Shown one piece after another: positions 22,575 to 32,819 of a stretch of DNA of 64,000 nucleotides; position 1 is the stretch's first letter; each line of letters opens with the position of its first letter. This stretch comes from Boesenbergia rotunda (lineage: Eukaryota; Streptophyta; Magnoliopsida; Zingiberales; Zingiberaceae), in the NCBI GenBank assembly GCA_024364735.1, contig JAGFNQ010007677.1, positions 186,001 through 250,000 of the forward strand, read 5' to 3'. Made by a program: the position numbers and the translations under genes. Under the pieces are notes generated by a model that saw only the letters and a list, made by a program, of their open reading frames with translations, was not told the origin of the DNA and made no database searches.

Positions 22575-23970
22575 ACATGAACCATCCAAATACACATCAC
22601 ATAAATCCATACAATATATAACTAAAAAAATGAAATAAATTGAAACATCAATAACCATTATAAGATATATCACCAACGCATAAATATCCTCTACAAGTAT
22701 TCTGTTCCTCTTCTTCCAAAATATTTTTGCTTCCTACGTCAAATTAAACAAACAATATTAGAGTAAACAAAAAAAACAATATATATCAAACAAAACGTAA
22801 TACTTGCCTTTTCGTACATCGAAATCATCCCAATCTAGTTTTAAAAAAATGAAACATTATAAATTAAAAATACAAAAATGACACAATCAAATAATTATTC
22901 ATAAATAGTAATAAAGAGACAAATAATATTCATACAAACTCATCATCATACAAATAATTATAAACTGGGGAATTATTGCCCTTATGAAAATGAATATCTA
23001 AGAGAAATTTGACTAGGTATTGCAGACTCATACGATGATGCTATTAGGGAAGACAAATGTGAAAGTCCTGCTTGATCGAGAGGGGTCGTAGATACATTGC
23101 TAGGTCTAGACTCGCTTTGAGAACTCTGTCTACAACCACGTTCCCGTCGAAAGAAATCATGAAAATTCAAAAATACATCATTACAAGTAAAATTAATATG
23201 GTAAGTAAAAAAACTTACCATATTGGTATATAGAGTGAGTGTGTGAATCATGCCACGATAAGATATCACCCATAACAGCTTATAAATAGCAAGAAATACA
23301 AAACATTAAAAGATAATATATAAAAGATTACGAAATAGACATTAGAGATACAAATAATTGAGCTATAAGTTATACAGATTAAAACTAAATTAACTCAAAT
23401 CCAAAAAAAACAATCAAATAAAATGTCATCATTTTTTATATTAAAATAAAAAAATCATCAACTGGAAGAGAATGGTTTCATGTGGAATTTAGAAGTGGAC
23501 TCAATCATATTAATAGAAATCATCATCTGGACAAACCATTTATGCTAAAATAGAATATGGACAAACCATTTATGTAAAATATAATATCATAGAAAACATA
23601 AGATCAAGTAGACTACTTACTCCATTAACATTCTTTTGTGATTCTGCAATTGGTCTGGACAACTCCTGAATGCGCTTTTCGTGCATATCTGAGGATGGTG
23701 CCTTACTAAAATGAGAAAAAACACGCTCCAACAGTATCATTTTGCTGCACTATATCATTTATGTGTCTGATTGGCTACACATTTTTCCTTGGACCAAAAA
23801 ACACATGTGATGGAAATTTCAGAAAAAAAAATTATTAAATAAGAAGAATAAAGAGAGTTAACGAGTAAAGCAAACAAAATTAGTGAGAAAATGATATATA
23901 TACACCAAAACCTGTTTAATTTCAAACTAAAAACAGTGAAGGGCAGTCGGGCCCGGCCAAGGGCAAGCGG
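22575..23970 (-). other. Undefined AT-rich region, possible CACTA-3 gene remnant
   Basis: No clear gene is seen. On the minus strand, short readings such as 23269-22982 (serine-rich) and a segment near 23645-23750 (HEKRIQELSRPIAESQ) look like worn coding sequence and could be the tail of a Ptta-type gene. That would fit the inferred orientation of CACTA-3. The evidence is weak. The last 30 bases (23940-23970) are GC-rich and match in style the sequence resuming at 29203. Confidence 0.3.
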
Positions 23971-24776
23971 TGTTGGGGTTATTTGGACAGCTAGCGGTGG
24001 ATTTCTGGAAACAAGGAAAAGATATTGTGACAATGATTTTTAAAGAAAATACGGGCTATCTGCTCTGCCTCTTGATTTCTTTTCCAGAATGCCTTTTTTT
24101 TTTTTTTTGGCTTACAACACTTGGAGATTTAATCCCCTTAAATAGACTCTTTAGGAAGGATCTAGAGAACCCATTACTCTACCCTCTTTTTCCCATACTC
24201 ATTTAGGCTGCGTTTGGTAAGGGATAATGTAATCAAGTTTGTAATTTAATGGAATGTAATTAATATTACATTACTATGTTTGATAACGAGTTGTATGTAA
24301 TCTTTGATAACCATTATAGCTGCGTTTGGTGAGGGGTAATCCATCCTGTAATGTAATCAAAGATTGGCGGCTGACGACCGACAATGACGACCGACGACCG
24401 TCGTCGGTCGGCCGGCGACCGACGACCGACGATCGACGACGGGCGACGGTCGGCGAGGCCATGGCCGCGGAGGGTTCTGCAGATAGGTTTCGGGAATAGA
24501 GGGTAGGGAATGTGATCGGATTACATGGTTTTAGTTTTGTAATTGAGATTACAAATCTTGAACCACTTTTGTAATTGAGATTCCATTACATTACACTTTT
24601 AAAATTATTCCAAACAAAGGAATCCAACTTGTAATGTAATCTTAATTACATTACAGGATGGATTACCTCTCACCAAATGCAACCTTACTTCCTTCTCTTT
24701 CCCATGCCACCTACCACGACCATTAAGTGCATTGACCAATTTAACATCGAGATTACTAATTACATTATATTTAACA
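23971..24776 (-). repeat. 3' LTR of copia-3 with inserted MITE
   Basis: It is homologous to 28890-29202 apart from the 479-bp MITE and its 3-bp duplication. It contains a TTTTTTTTTT run where the other LTR has a shorter one. Confidence 0.9.
24206..24684. mobile_element. Composite Tourist-like (PIF/Harbinger) MITE
   Basis: It is flanked by TTA (24203-24205 and 24685-24687); the empty site is visible in the other LTR at 29110-29115. The termini GGCTGCGTTTGGT and, inverted, GGTTGCATTTGGT are typical of Tourist-like MITEs. A second internal left terminus (AGCTGCGTTTGGTGAGG) at about 24319 pairs better with the right end than the outer one does, so two copies are probably joined. The GC-rich core has repeated GACGACCGACGACCG-like units (24368-24460). 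Confidence 0.85.
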
Positions 24777-24800
24777 CTCCCTCTTAATTTGTAATCTTGA
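24777..24800 (-). promoter_or_regulatory. Polypurine tract of copia-3
   Basis: Read on the minus strand, AAGAGGGAG abuts the 3' LTR start TGTTAAA, as expected for plus-strand priming. Confidence 0.75.
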
Positions 24801-27800
24801 GAAAGTCTTTAAACAAAGTGAGCTTCTCCAAATTTACAGGCTTTGTAAAAACATCAGCGGGCTGGTCCTGCATCTGGATAAACTCCAAAGCGATCTCCTT
24901 CTTTAATACCATTTCTCTGATAAAGTGGTGGCGCAATTCAATGTGCTTCGACCTTGCATGAAACACCGGGTTCTTTGTCATAGCAATGGCTGATTGATTA
25001 TCACACAACACTGTTGTTGGATGAGCAACCTTCTGCTGTAATTCCAGCAATAACTTTCTTAACCATACTGCTTCACGAATAGCTTCATTTGCTGCAATAT
25101 ACTCTGCTTCAGCAGATGATAATGCTACTGTAGATTGTTTCTTCGAACTCCAGGAGATGGGTGTTGTGCCGAGACAAAATAGATATCCTGTAGTACTTCT
25201 TCAATCATCAATGCATCCTACCCAATCACTATCAACATATCCCACAAGTTTACTGTCTTCTTCCTTTGTATACTTCAATCCAACATCCTTTGTTCCTTAA
25301 AGATAACGTAAGACACGCTTCGCTGCTGCAAAATGAGTCTTGGTGGGATTGCTCATGAACCTTGATAGCAAACTCACACTCTGAACAATGTCCAACCTTG
25401 TGTGGGTTAGATAGATCAATGAACCAACAAGGCTTCTATAGATCTTCGAGTCAAACTTCTCAGCACCATCATCCTGTAAAAGCTTCTCATTAAGAGCCAT
25501 AGGAGTTGCTACTGCTTTGGCTTTCTCCATGCGAAATTTCTTTAATATATCAGCAATGTACTTCTCTTAAGAAATAAAGATCTCTCCTTTGCTTTGTTTC
25601 CCCTGAAAACCGAGAAAATACTTCATTAATCCAAGATCCATCATCTCGAATTCATCCATCATCGCCTTTTTGAACTTCTCCAATAACGCTTTGCTGGTAC
25701 TGATGTAAATGAGATCATCCATTTAGAGACATGCTACTAGAAAATCAACATCACACTTCTTCACATATATAGACGGTTCCACTGAACCTTTTGCAAAATC
25801 ATTCTTTTGCAAATATGAATCAATCCTGAAATTCCATGCTCTTGGCGCTTGCTTCAATCCATAAAGAGCTTTGTTAAGTCGATAAACTTTGCTTTCTTCT
25901 CCATTAACAACGAACCCTTGTGGTTGTTGAGCATAGACCTCCTCTTCAAGTACTCCACTGAGGAAGGCCGACTTCACATCGAGTTGAAACACTTCAAGCT
26001 CCATTTGTGCAGCAAGTGCTAGCACACTTCGGATAGTCTTCATTCAGGCTAAGGGGCGAACATTTTTGTAAAATCAACGCCGAGCTATTGTGAGAAACCT
26101 TTTGCTACGAGACGAGCTTTGTGCTTTTGCACGCTTCCATCTTCATTGAACTTTGTTTTGAATACCCACTTTAAGCCTATTGCTTCTTTTCCTTTAGGAA
26201 GATTTACCAAGGACCATGTATCATTCTTTTCAATTCTCAACATCTCTTCTTTCATTGCATTTCTCCACTTCTCTTCCTTTGCAGCCTCTTCAAAATTCTG
26301 TGGCTCAAACGTAGCAAGTGCAAAGTTAGCTTGCTCGTAAATATCAGTCAAGGAGCGATACCTCCGTGGTGGCGTTTCACCTACAGAAACTTCATTCTCA
26401 GAATTTGTTCCTGAGGAACTAGCTGCTGCTGTATCACTGGGATTTGAGGAAGGCATAGCTACTGATGTTTCTAGATAAGAAAATGTTGGATGAAACTGAG
26501 AAGTCTCGTTCTCCCACTTCCACACTGCATTTTCATCAAAAAACATCTCTTGAAATCACAAGCTTGTTAGTTTTCGGATCAATCAAACGATAACCTTTTG
26601 ATTCATCGCTATAACCAATAAAGACCAACTTCTCACTCTTCTCATCAAACTTCTCCTTCTGCTTTGTTGAGAGTGCATATGCTACACATCCAAACACCTT
26701 CAAGTGATCAACTGCGGGCTTCTTCTTATGCCATGCTTCATAAGGCGTCATGTTATGAACGGCTTTTGTCGGGGATCAATTGAGGATGTAGGTCGTTGTG
26801 TTCACAGCTTCGGCCCATAGTGAATTGGGAAGACCCTTGCCTTTAAGCATACTTCGAGTCATCTCCACAATGGTCCTATTCTTCCTCTCAGCAACACCAT
26901 TCTGCTTAGGTGTATACTTTACAGTAAGTTGTCATTGTATGCCCTGCTGCTTGCAATAATTGAGAAATGGTTTGTAGATGAATTCTCCTCCGCGGTCTAT
27001 TCTCAACGTCTTTATTTTATGTCCGTTTTGTTTCTCTGCACTTGCTTTGAAACTCATAAAATAGTGAAAGCTTCCGATTTCTTTTCAAGAAAATATATCC
27101 AAATCATACGAGTATGATCATCAACAAATAAGAGAAAGTATCTCCTGTTACCGACTGTCGGAGTTTGGGTTGGACCACATATGTCAGCATGTACCAACTC
27201 AAGAGGAGATTTTGCTCTCCAAGAGGTTTTGGGAAAAGGAAGACGATGTTGCTTCCCATATACGCATCCTTCACATAAGCATGTTGTTGTAGGTTGGATT
27301 CTTGGAAGACCAATGACCATTTTCTTCTCTTTCAACAACATTAGGCCCTTGTGATTTAAGTGCCCATATCGTAGATGCCATAGCCGAGCTTCATCAGTAA
27401 CTTGACTCTTCAATGCAATATTTAAGCACGAATTCATCTTCAACGGAAATAGGTTATTCGCTGTCATCTTTACTACAGCGTTCCTTTTCTCATTCTTGTC
27501 AACGATCCCACATTGACCATCGGCAAAGGTAATCTTGTAACCTCTGTTCATCATTTGTCCTACACTCAAAAGATTCAAAGCGATGCCTGGAAAATAAAAC
27601 ACATCATTAATTTTCTTCTCTTCACCATTTGCGGCTTTTACGACAACAACTCTTTTCCTTCGATACTTATCTTTTTGATGTCTCCAAGCTCCAACAGCGA
27701 GTTGTAGCTGTTGTCGATCTCCACAAAGTTTTCCTTATTTCCTATCACATGATTGCTACATCCACTATCCAAAAACCACACATCATTCATATCTTGTGTT

Positions 27801-28863
27801 GCATTGAAACAAGAGTAGAATATTTGTTTCGATTCATTTTCTTTGGAAAAATTTACCGTACTTTGAGAACCTTGTTGTGGTTGCTGTTGTTAATCTTTGT
27901 AATAGCAGTCCCTTTCTGAATGATTGGGAATCCTGCATTTCCTACACCTGAAACGACAGTCCTTTGGCTCATGTCCGGTTTTCTTACAAACATAGCAATT
28001 ACCTTCTATATTCCCAGATCTGTTACAGGATTGCTCTTCTCTACTACGGAACTGGTTTCCTGCTGGTTCTCTGCCTCTTCCTCGAGAACGGCCTCCACGT
28101 CCACGTCCATAGGACTCTCTATTGTTCTCAGCACGATCCTTCTGTTCTTGCTTCTTTTCTGAAACATTTAATTTCGTTTGAAAAGCTTGTTCAACAGGAG
28201 TTGAGTACTTACTCTTCTTTCATGTGCCTCAAGAGAACCCATCAGCTCATACACCGAAAGTTCTCCCAGATTCTATGTTTCTTCAATCACAGCAACTACG
28301 TGCTCAAATTTCTATGGTAGGCTTCTCAGCACTTTCTCCACGACCTTCTTGTCGGGAACTTCATCACCGCAACATTTGATTTGATTCATGATTTCAACAA
28401 CTCTCGAGAAGAAATTTTTCACCGTTCCTGACCCCTTCATGGCCAAGCTGTCAAAATCCCTCCATAAGCCTTGCAGCTTGATAGAAATAACTTTCTCCGA
28501 GCCTTGAAACTCCTTCTTCAAGACACTCCATGCCTCTTTCGCCTTCTTAAGACCATAAAGCCTCGGATAAATTGTCTTGCTTACAAATTGCTGCAAGATC
28601 CGCAACGCCATTGCATTCTTCATCATGTTCTCCTTCGCCGCCTTTTCTTGTTCTTTAACCACCGTGGCATCTCCTTCATCGCTTGACGAGTTACTGTCTT
28701 CTTGGTAACGCTCTTCAAAACCTTTGTTTACGATACTCCACAAATCTTGCGAGAGAAAGATTGTCTCCATTTGGGAACTCCAATAATCATAGTGCTCTCC
28801 ATCAAAGATCAGAATTTGGCCAGGCAAATAGGAAAAGAACATGCTGCTGGAAGGCGTAGCCAT
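24784..28863 (-). pseudogene. Copia-3 gag-pol polyprotein, interrupted
   Basis: The reading starts at ATG 28863 with Gag (FDGEHYDYWSSQMETIFLSQ; ORF to 28312). Zinc knuckles (CYVCKKTGHEPKDC and CRKCRIPNHSERDC) lie around 27900-28000. Protease and GAG-pre-integrase (HLRYGHLNHKGL) lead into the integrase core (27602-27054; LELVHADICGPT, FVDDHTRM). A later integrase part (26751-26536) precedes RT (26546-25723; WVFKTKFNEDGS, ALYGLKQAPRAW) and RNase H (25530-24784; SKKQSTVALSSAEAEYIAA). In-frame stops include two just after the gag ORF (near 28310), one at the tyrosine of the RT catalytic box (near 25723, leaving stop-MDD), and others near 25567 and 25295. The protein would copy and integrate the element; this copy cannot make it intact. 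Confidence 0.92.
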
Positions 28864-28871
28864 GATCTGTT

Positions 28872-28884
28872 CACTCTGATATCA
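28872..28884 (-). promoter_or_regulatory. Primer-binding site of copia-3
   Basis: Minus-strand TGATATCAGAGTG lies five bases from the 5' LTR and is a variant of the tRNA-Met primer-binding site, followed shortly by the gag ATG. Confidence 0.8.
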
Positions 28885-28889
28885 AAATT

Positions 28890-29202
28890 TGTTGGGTTAT
28901 TTGGACAGCGGTGGATTTCTGGAAACAAGAAAAGATATTGTGACAATGATTTTTAAAGAAAATACGAGCTATCTGCTATCCCTCTTGATTTCTTTTCCAG
29001 AATGCTTTTTTTTTTTTGCTTACAACATTTGGAGATTTAATCCCCTTAAATAGACTCTTTAGGAAGGAACTAGAGAACCCATTTACTCTACCCCTTTTTC
29101 CCATACTCATTTACTTCCTTCTCTTTCCCATGCCACCTACCACGACCATTAAGTGCATTGACCAATTTAACATCGAGATTACTAATTACATTATATTTAA
29201 CA
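28890..29202 (-). repeat. 5' LTR of copia-3
   Basis: This 313-bp LTR begins TGTTGGGTTATTTGG and ends TATTTAACA. It shows the empty site of the MITE present in the other LTR. Confidence 0.9.
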
Positions 29203-29814
29203 GGCAGGGCGACGGGCTGGGCCCATCTGCGGTAGCAAAAATGCCAAGGGCCGGCAGGTTGGGTCAAGGCCCAACAGCGGCTAGCAAAGGGCCGACGGGC
29301 TGTGCCATTCTGGGCACGACCAAGGGCGGCCGGCTTGGCCGCCGGGCTGGGCCAAGGTCCAACGGTTGACCTTGGCCAGGGCCGCGCGCGACCGACGAAG
29401 GCCAGGACCGCACTCAACCGGCAAGTCAGAGCGGCGTCAGCACGAGACCACGCTCGGCCGCAGGAGGAAGCGCGCAGAACTGGCAGACCGCAGGAGGGCG
29501 CGCATCACTTCCCCTCTACTGGCTAGGGACGCACGCGGGCTCCCGCCGCCGGCACGCGATCTCCACATCCCTAAGAAGAGGAGGGAGAGGAGGAGCAGAC
29601 CTTGACGCAGCCTGCCGCCAGCCTGCCGCCGCTGAAACAATAGAGCGAGAGGGAGGGGCAGCGTATAGGATTTGGGCAAACACAAATATGGCACTCGGCT
29701 GGGTAGGGTCACACGGGAGAGAAGGAAGGGAGTGGTGCAGAGCGAGGGGGGGGGGGGGGGGCGGCGGAGTCGCCGGCAAAGATTAGGGGTGGCTAGACTC
29801 GCGCGGGAGAGAAG
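29203..29814. other. GC-rich block, no gene called
   Basis: The block is GC-rich, with GGGCCGGC-type words, a 16-base G run near 29746-29761 and overlapping ORFs in several frames, none with a recognisable domain. It could be the leader/promoter region of CACTA-3, by analogy with the GC-rich leaders of CACTA-1 and -2. Confidence 0.4.
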
Positions 29815-30204
29815 TAAGGGTGAGCATTCGGTTAAAACTGAACCGAACCGAATTAGCAAAACCGAATCGAACCGATTTTTTTTCGATCAAACCGAACCAA
29901 TCGAATTAAAAAAAACCGAACAAACCGAACCGATATTTTATCAGTTAATTCAGTTTTTAACCAAATTAACCGAATTATCCAAAAAAAAATAGTTTTTAAA
30001 ATAAAATTCAGTTTGTTTTAAATAAAAAATTAATTTTGGGTTAAAAATTCGGTCTATTCGGTTTAACCGAACAAGAAAGTTGAAAACCGAAACCAAACCG
30101 AATTAATCGATTTTTTTAGAAAAAACCGAATTACCGAATAGACCAAACCGAAATTTAAAATTCGGTTATTTTGTTCGGTTTAACCGAATTTTTGCTCACC
30201 CCTA
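29815..30204. mobile_element. hAT-type MITE 2
   Basis: The termini TAAGGGTGAGCA and TGCTCACCCCTA are flanked by a perfect 8-bp TSD GAGAGAAG (29807-29814 and 30205-30212). The 390-bp interior consists of AACCGAA/TTCGGTT words. There is no coding potential. Confidence 0.92.
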
Positions 30205-30279
30205 GAGAGAAGAACGGGGGGCGGCAACAAATTGGATTAGGGCAAACAGATTTGTGGTATTCATAATTGTTGGGTTTTG

Positions 30280-31665
30280 CGATAAAAAAAATTCGTTGCT
30301 CTATTTTGTCACAAATTTGCGACAAATTTCGAATTCGTCTCAAACTAGCCAATTTTGCAACGAATTTTCAGATTCATCGCAAATTCTGCGACGAATTTTA
30401 AAATTCATCGCAAAATTTAATTTTTATTAAAAAATCTATAAAACATTGAAAATAGTACAAATTGACCTAAAAACCTCGGAATTCCATGAATGATTTTCTA
30501 TATATTCGTATCAATCTCATGATCATATTAACGATCTCAAACATAAATTTCACTCAATATTTTTACATATGTAATTTTTTTTAATATGAATGAGTTTGAA
30601 AAAAAAATCCCAAAAATTAATAATAAAAATATATTTAGTGAAATTCGAGATTGAGGTCATTTATAACATGAAAACAATGATATGGACATGTAGAAATTAG
30701 TTGCTTTAAAATATAATTTTGTTGCTTTAAAGTTTTTTAATATATTATTTACTAAAATAAATATATTTCTCTTGCTTTAAAATTTTTTAATATAAATATA
30801 TTTGGTGAAATTTAAGTTTGACGTGATTTATTTCATGAGAAAATCACTACGAGCACATAGAAATTTATTTCATGAGATTTTGAGTTTCATACATTTATTT
30901 ATTATTTTTTTAAAGTATTTGTGTTACTTTAAAATAAAAATAAAATTTTGCGACGAATTTTAAAATTCGTCTCAAATTCTGTGACGAATTTCCAAATTCG
31001 TCGCAGATTAGGAACAAATTTTGAAATTCGTCGCAAAATTAAATTTTAAAAAAATTAAAATAAATACTGTTTAATTGTCGTAGATGGACCTAGAAAAATC
31101 CGAATTTAATGAAACATGTTTGTATGTATTTGTATTGATCTCATGATGACGTAAACAACCTCAAATATGAATTTCTCCTAATATTTTTTTTCATATTTTA
31201 TTATTTAGATAAGCTAATAACTTAGTAAAAATTCTCTAAGTCTGAAATTGTTATAAGCAATTTGATATTAATCCTTCATTGTTCTCCAGAATTTTTGTTG
31301 AAATTTATGTTTAAGGTCATTTATGTCATGAGGACGTCAATACGAACATGTAGAATCTTGTGTCATATCATTCCGAGTTCTATAGTTCCATCTGAGACAT
31401 TTCCAACGTGTTTCAAATTTTCTTTAAAAAATTTATTATTTGCGATGAGTTTTAAAATTCATCCCAAATTTGCAACGAATTTCTAAATTCGTCACAAATT
31501 CAGCGACAATTTTTAATTTGTCGCAAAATTTATTGTAGTATTGAATTATATGTTTGTGACGAATTTGAAATTCGTCGGAAAATTTGGTAACCAATTTTAA
31601 ATTCTTCGCAAATTTTGCAATGAATTGGCAACGAAAAAAATTTCGTTGTGAATTTTGCGACTAAT
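30280..31665. repeat. CACTA-3 right subterminal repeat clusters
   Basis: Three clusters (30280-30420, 30950-31050, 31440-31665) of GCGACGAATTT / AAATTCGTCGC words are separated by AT-rich sequence. They match the words at 15825-16112 and 20791-21230. The expected TIR is not found; the sequence breaks at the LTR fragment that follows. Confidence 0.65.
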
Positions 31666-31669
31666 ATTT

Positions 31670-32144
31670 AAAGAGGAGCTTGCCCTGGGGGCAGTCGATT
31701 GGTGTCGGGGCTGAGCTGTTTTGTTAACAGCTCTCTCATCTATTTAAAGAGGAGTTTGAGACTAGCAAAGGGTTACCTTTTCATTGTGAAATCCTTGCTC
31801 AAGTGTTCATGTGTTCAAGCTCCAAGTCTTCTCTCTTCCTCCTAAACCCTAGCTCTCATCTTGTAAAGAGGAAGAGGCTTTGTGAGAGGTTATTCTCCAC
31901 CGAGAAGGAGAAAGCATTAGCCGGAAAATGTCGGGGATTGATCCACCGAAGGATCAAGGGTTCATCCACCTTAAGGACATACCATGGAGTAGGAGCAAGC
32001 AATCCGAACCATGTAAACGATAAAGTATTAGCATTGTTCTAATTGGTAGTTTGAGTTTCCACTTGCGCTAACAATTGTAGGAAAAAAGTGAATTGGAAGA
32101 AAAACTATTCACCCCCTCTAGCCGGTCTATCGATCCCATCAACA
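31670..32144 (+). mobile_element. 5'-truncated LTR of a copia-like element
   Basis: From GGGGGCAGTCGATTGG on, the sequence resembles the LTRs of the TR-GAG element. It shares the phrases CCGAAGGATCAAGGG, GGAGTAGGAGC and CTATTCACCCCCTCTAGC and ends ATCAACA. A TATTTAAAG TATA-like box lies near 31740. The start is missing and no matching partner LTR or TSD was found. Confidence 0.6.
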
Positions 32145-32819
32145 AGTACCTGTGCACGTAGGCAAGACCCATGTCGGGAGCCCACCCCTGACCTATAAAA
32201 GCTAGATCTCAATCTGATTGGGGAATCTGGACCGAGGGGCTCCGCCCCTTCCTTGGGAGAGGGTTTTCCCTCTAGGGGAAACCCTAGAACTGCCATTTTC
32301 ATCCTTCGCAATGATCTGTCCACTTCCAGAGCAAGAAACCATTCCAAAGACACTGGAATCTTCTCTCTAAGTATTTCTTTATCTCTATTCTCTATTTTAG
32401 ATTGTATGGATGCTTCTATTAGTGTCTTTGGTTTATAATTCCATTGTTATGAAGTGGTTCTCTTAATTCTAGGATGTAAGGAGTAGCCCTTTTGATATGT
32501 GAGCATCTTTTTATTGGATCCATTGAATTTGCATGTTTCTTGTTCGATGGAATAAGTGTTGATAGTCAGGCCTACTATGTACACACGATCTCGATGTCAA
32601 AAATACGAAATTTATATCCCACGAGGATTCAGAGATAAACTGAAAGGAGAACCCAATCCTCCGACCCGTATATACTTGATTAAAATTTTGATACTACTGA
32701 CGAGATGCTTACTTTAAGCCATAAATGGAATTTTTTAACTTACACACTAGTTGCTTTGAATTTTCTAATTTAAAGTTCTCTAGTTGTAGAATATATATAG
32801 TTTCCTCAATGTAATCATT
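32145..32819. other. Undefined region
   Basis: No gene is recognised. A CTATAAAAG motif near 32196 and a self-complementary stretch near 32255-32285 (GGGTTTTCCCTCTAGGGGAAACCC-like, interrupted) suggest LTR or leader sequence of an unidentified retroelement. Confidence 0.35.

Larger units (their letters stand above)
23971..29202 (-). mobile_element. Copia-3: full-length antisense Ty1/copia retrotransposon
   Basis: Two LTR copies (23971-24776 with a MITE inside, and 28890-29202) share TGTTGGG...TTTAACA ends. On the minus strand the order is 5' LTR, primer-binding site, gag, protease, integrase, RT, RNase H, polypurine tract, 3' LTR. Without the MITE the element is about 4.75 kb, normal for copia. 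The 5-bp flanks (AGCGG before, GGCAG after) do not match, so the TSD is mutated or lost. Several in-frame stops make it non-functional. Confidence 0.93.
15802..31665 (-). mobile_element. CACTA-3: probable third CACTA element, scattered by nested insertions
   Basis: CACTACAAAACGAAAATAGC at 15802 looks like a CACTA terminus of a different family. It is followed by subterminal words of the form AATTCGTCGCAAATT (15830-16050 and 20791-21225). The same words recur at 30280-31665. Between these blocks are nested insertions and a GC-rich block (29203-29814) resembling the leader position of CACTA-1. This suggests one old element in minus orientation whose right terminus has been lost. I could not find the matching TIR or a TSD, so the extent is inferred. 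Confidence 0.5.

Noticed and set aside
23966..29207. A 5-bp target-site duplication for copia-3
   Set aside because: The flanks AGCGG and GGCAG do not match; similarity in the GC-rich flanks is compositional.
29088..29859. ORFs in the GC-rich block next to copia-3
   Set aside because: Multiple frames on both strands are open because stop codons are rare in GC-rich DNA; no motif or splice structure supports a gene.
31745..32042. A small protein gene in the truncated LTR (ORF at 31803-32042)
   Set aside because: The stretch is homologous to other LTRs in the window, including their non-coding ends; the ORF is not conserved.
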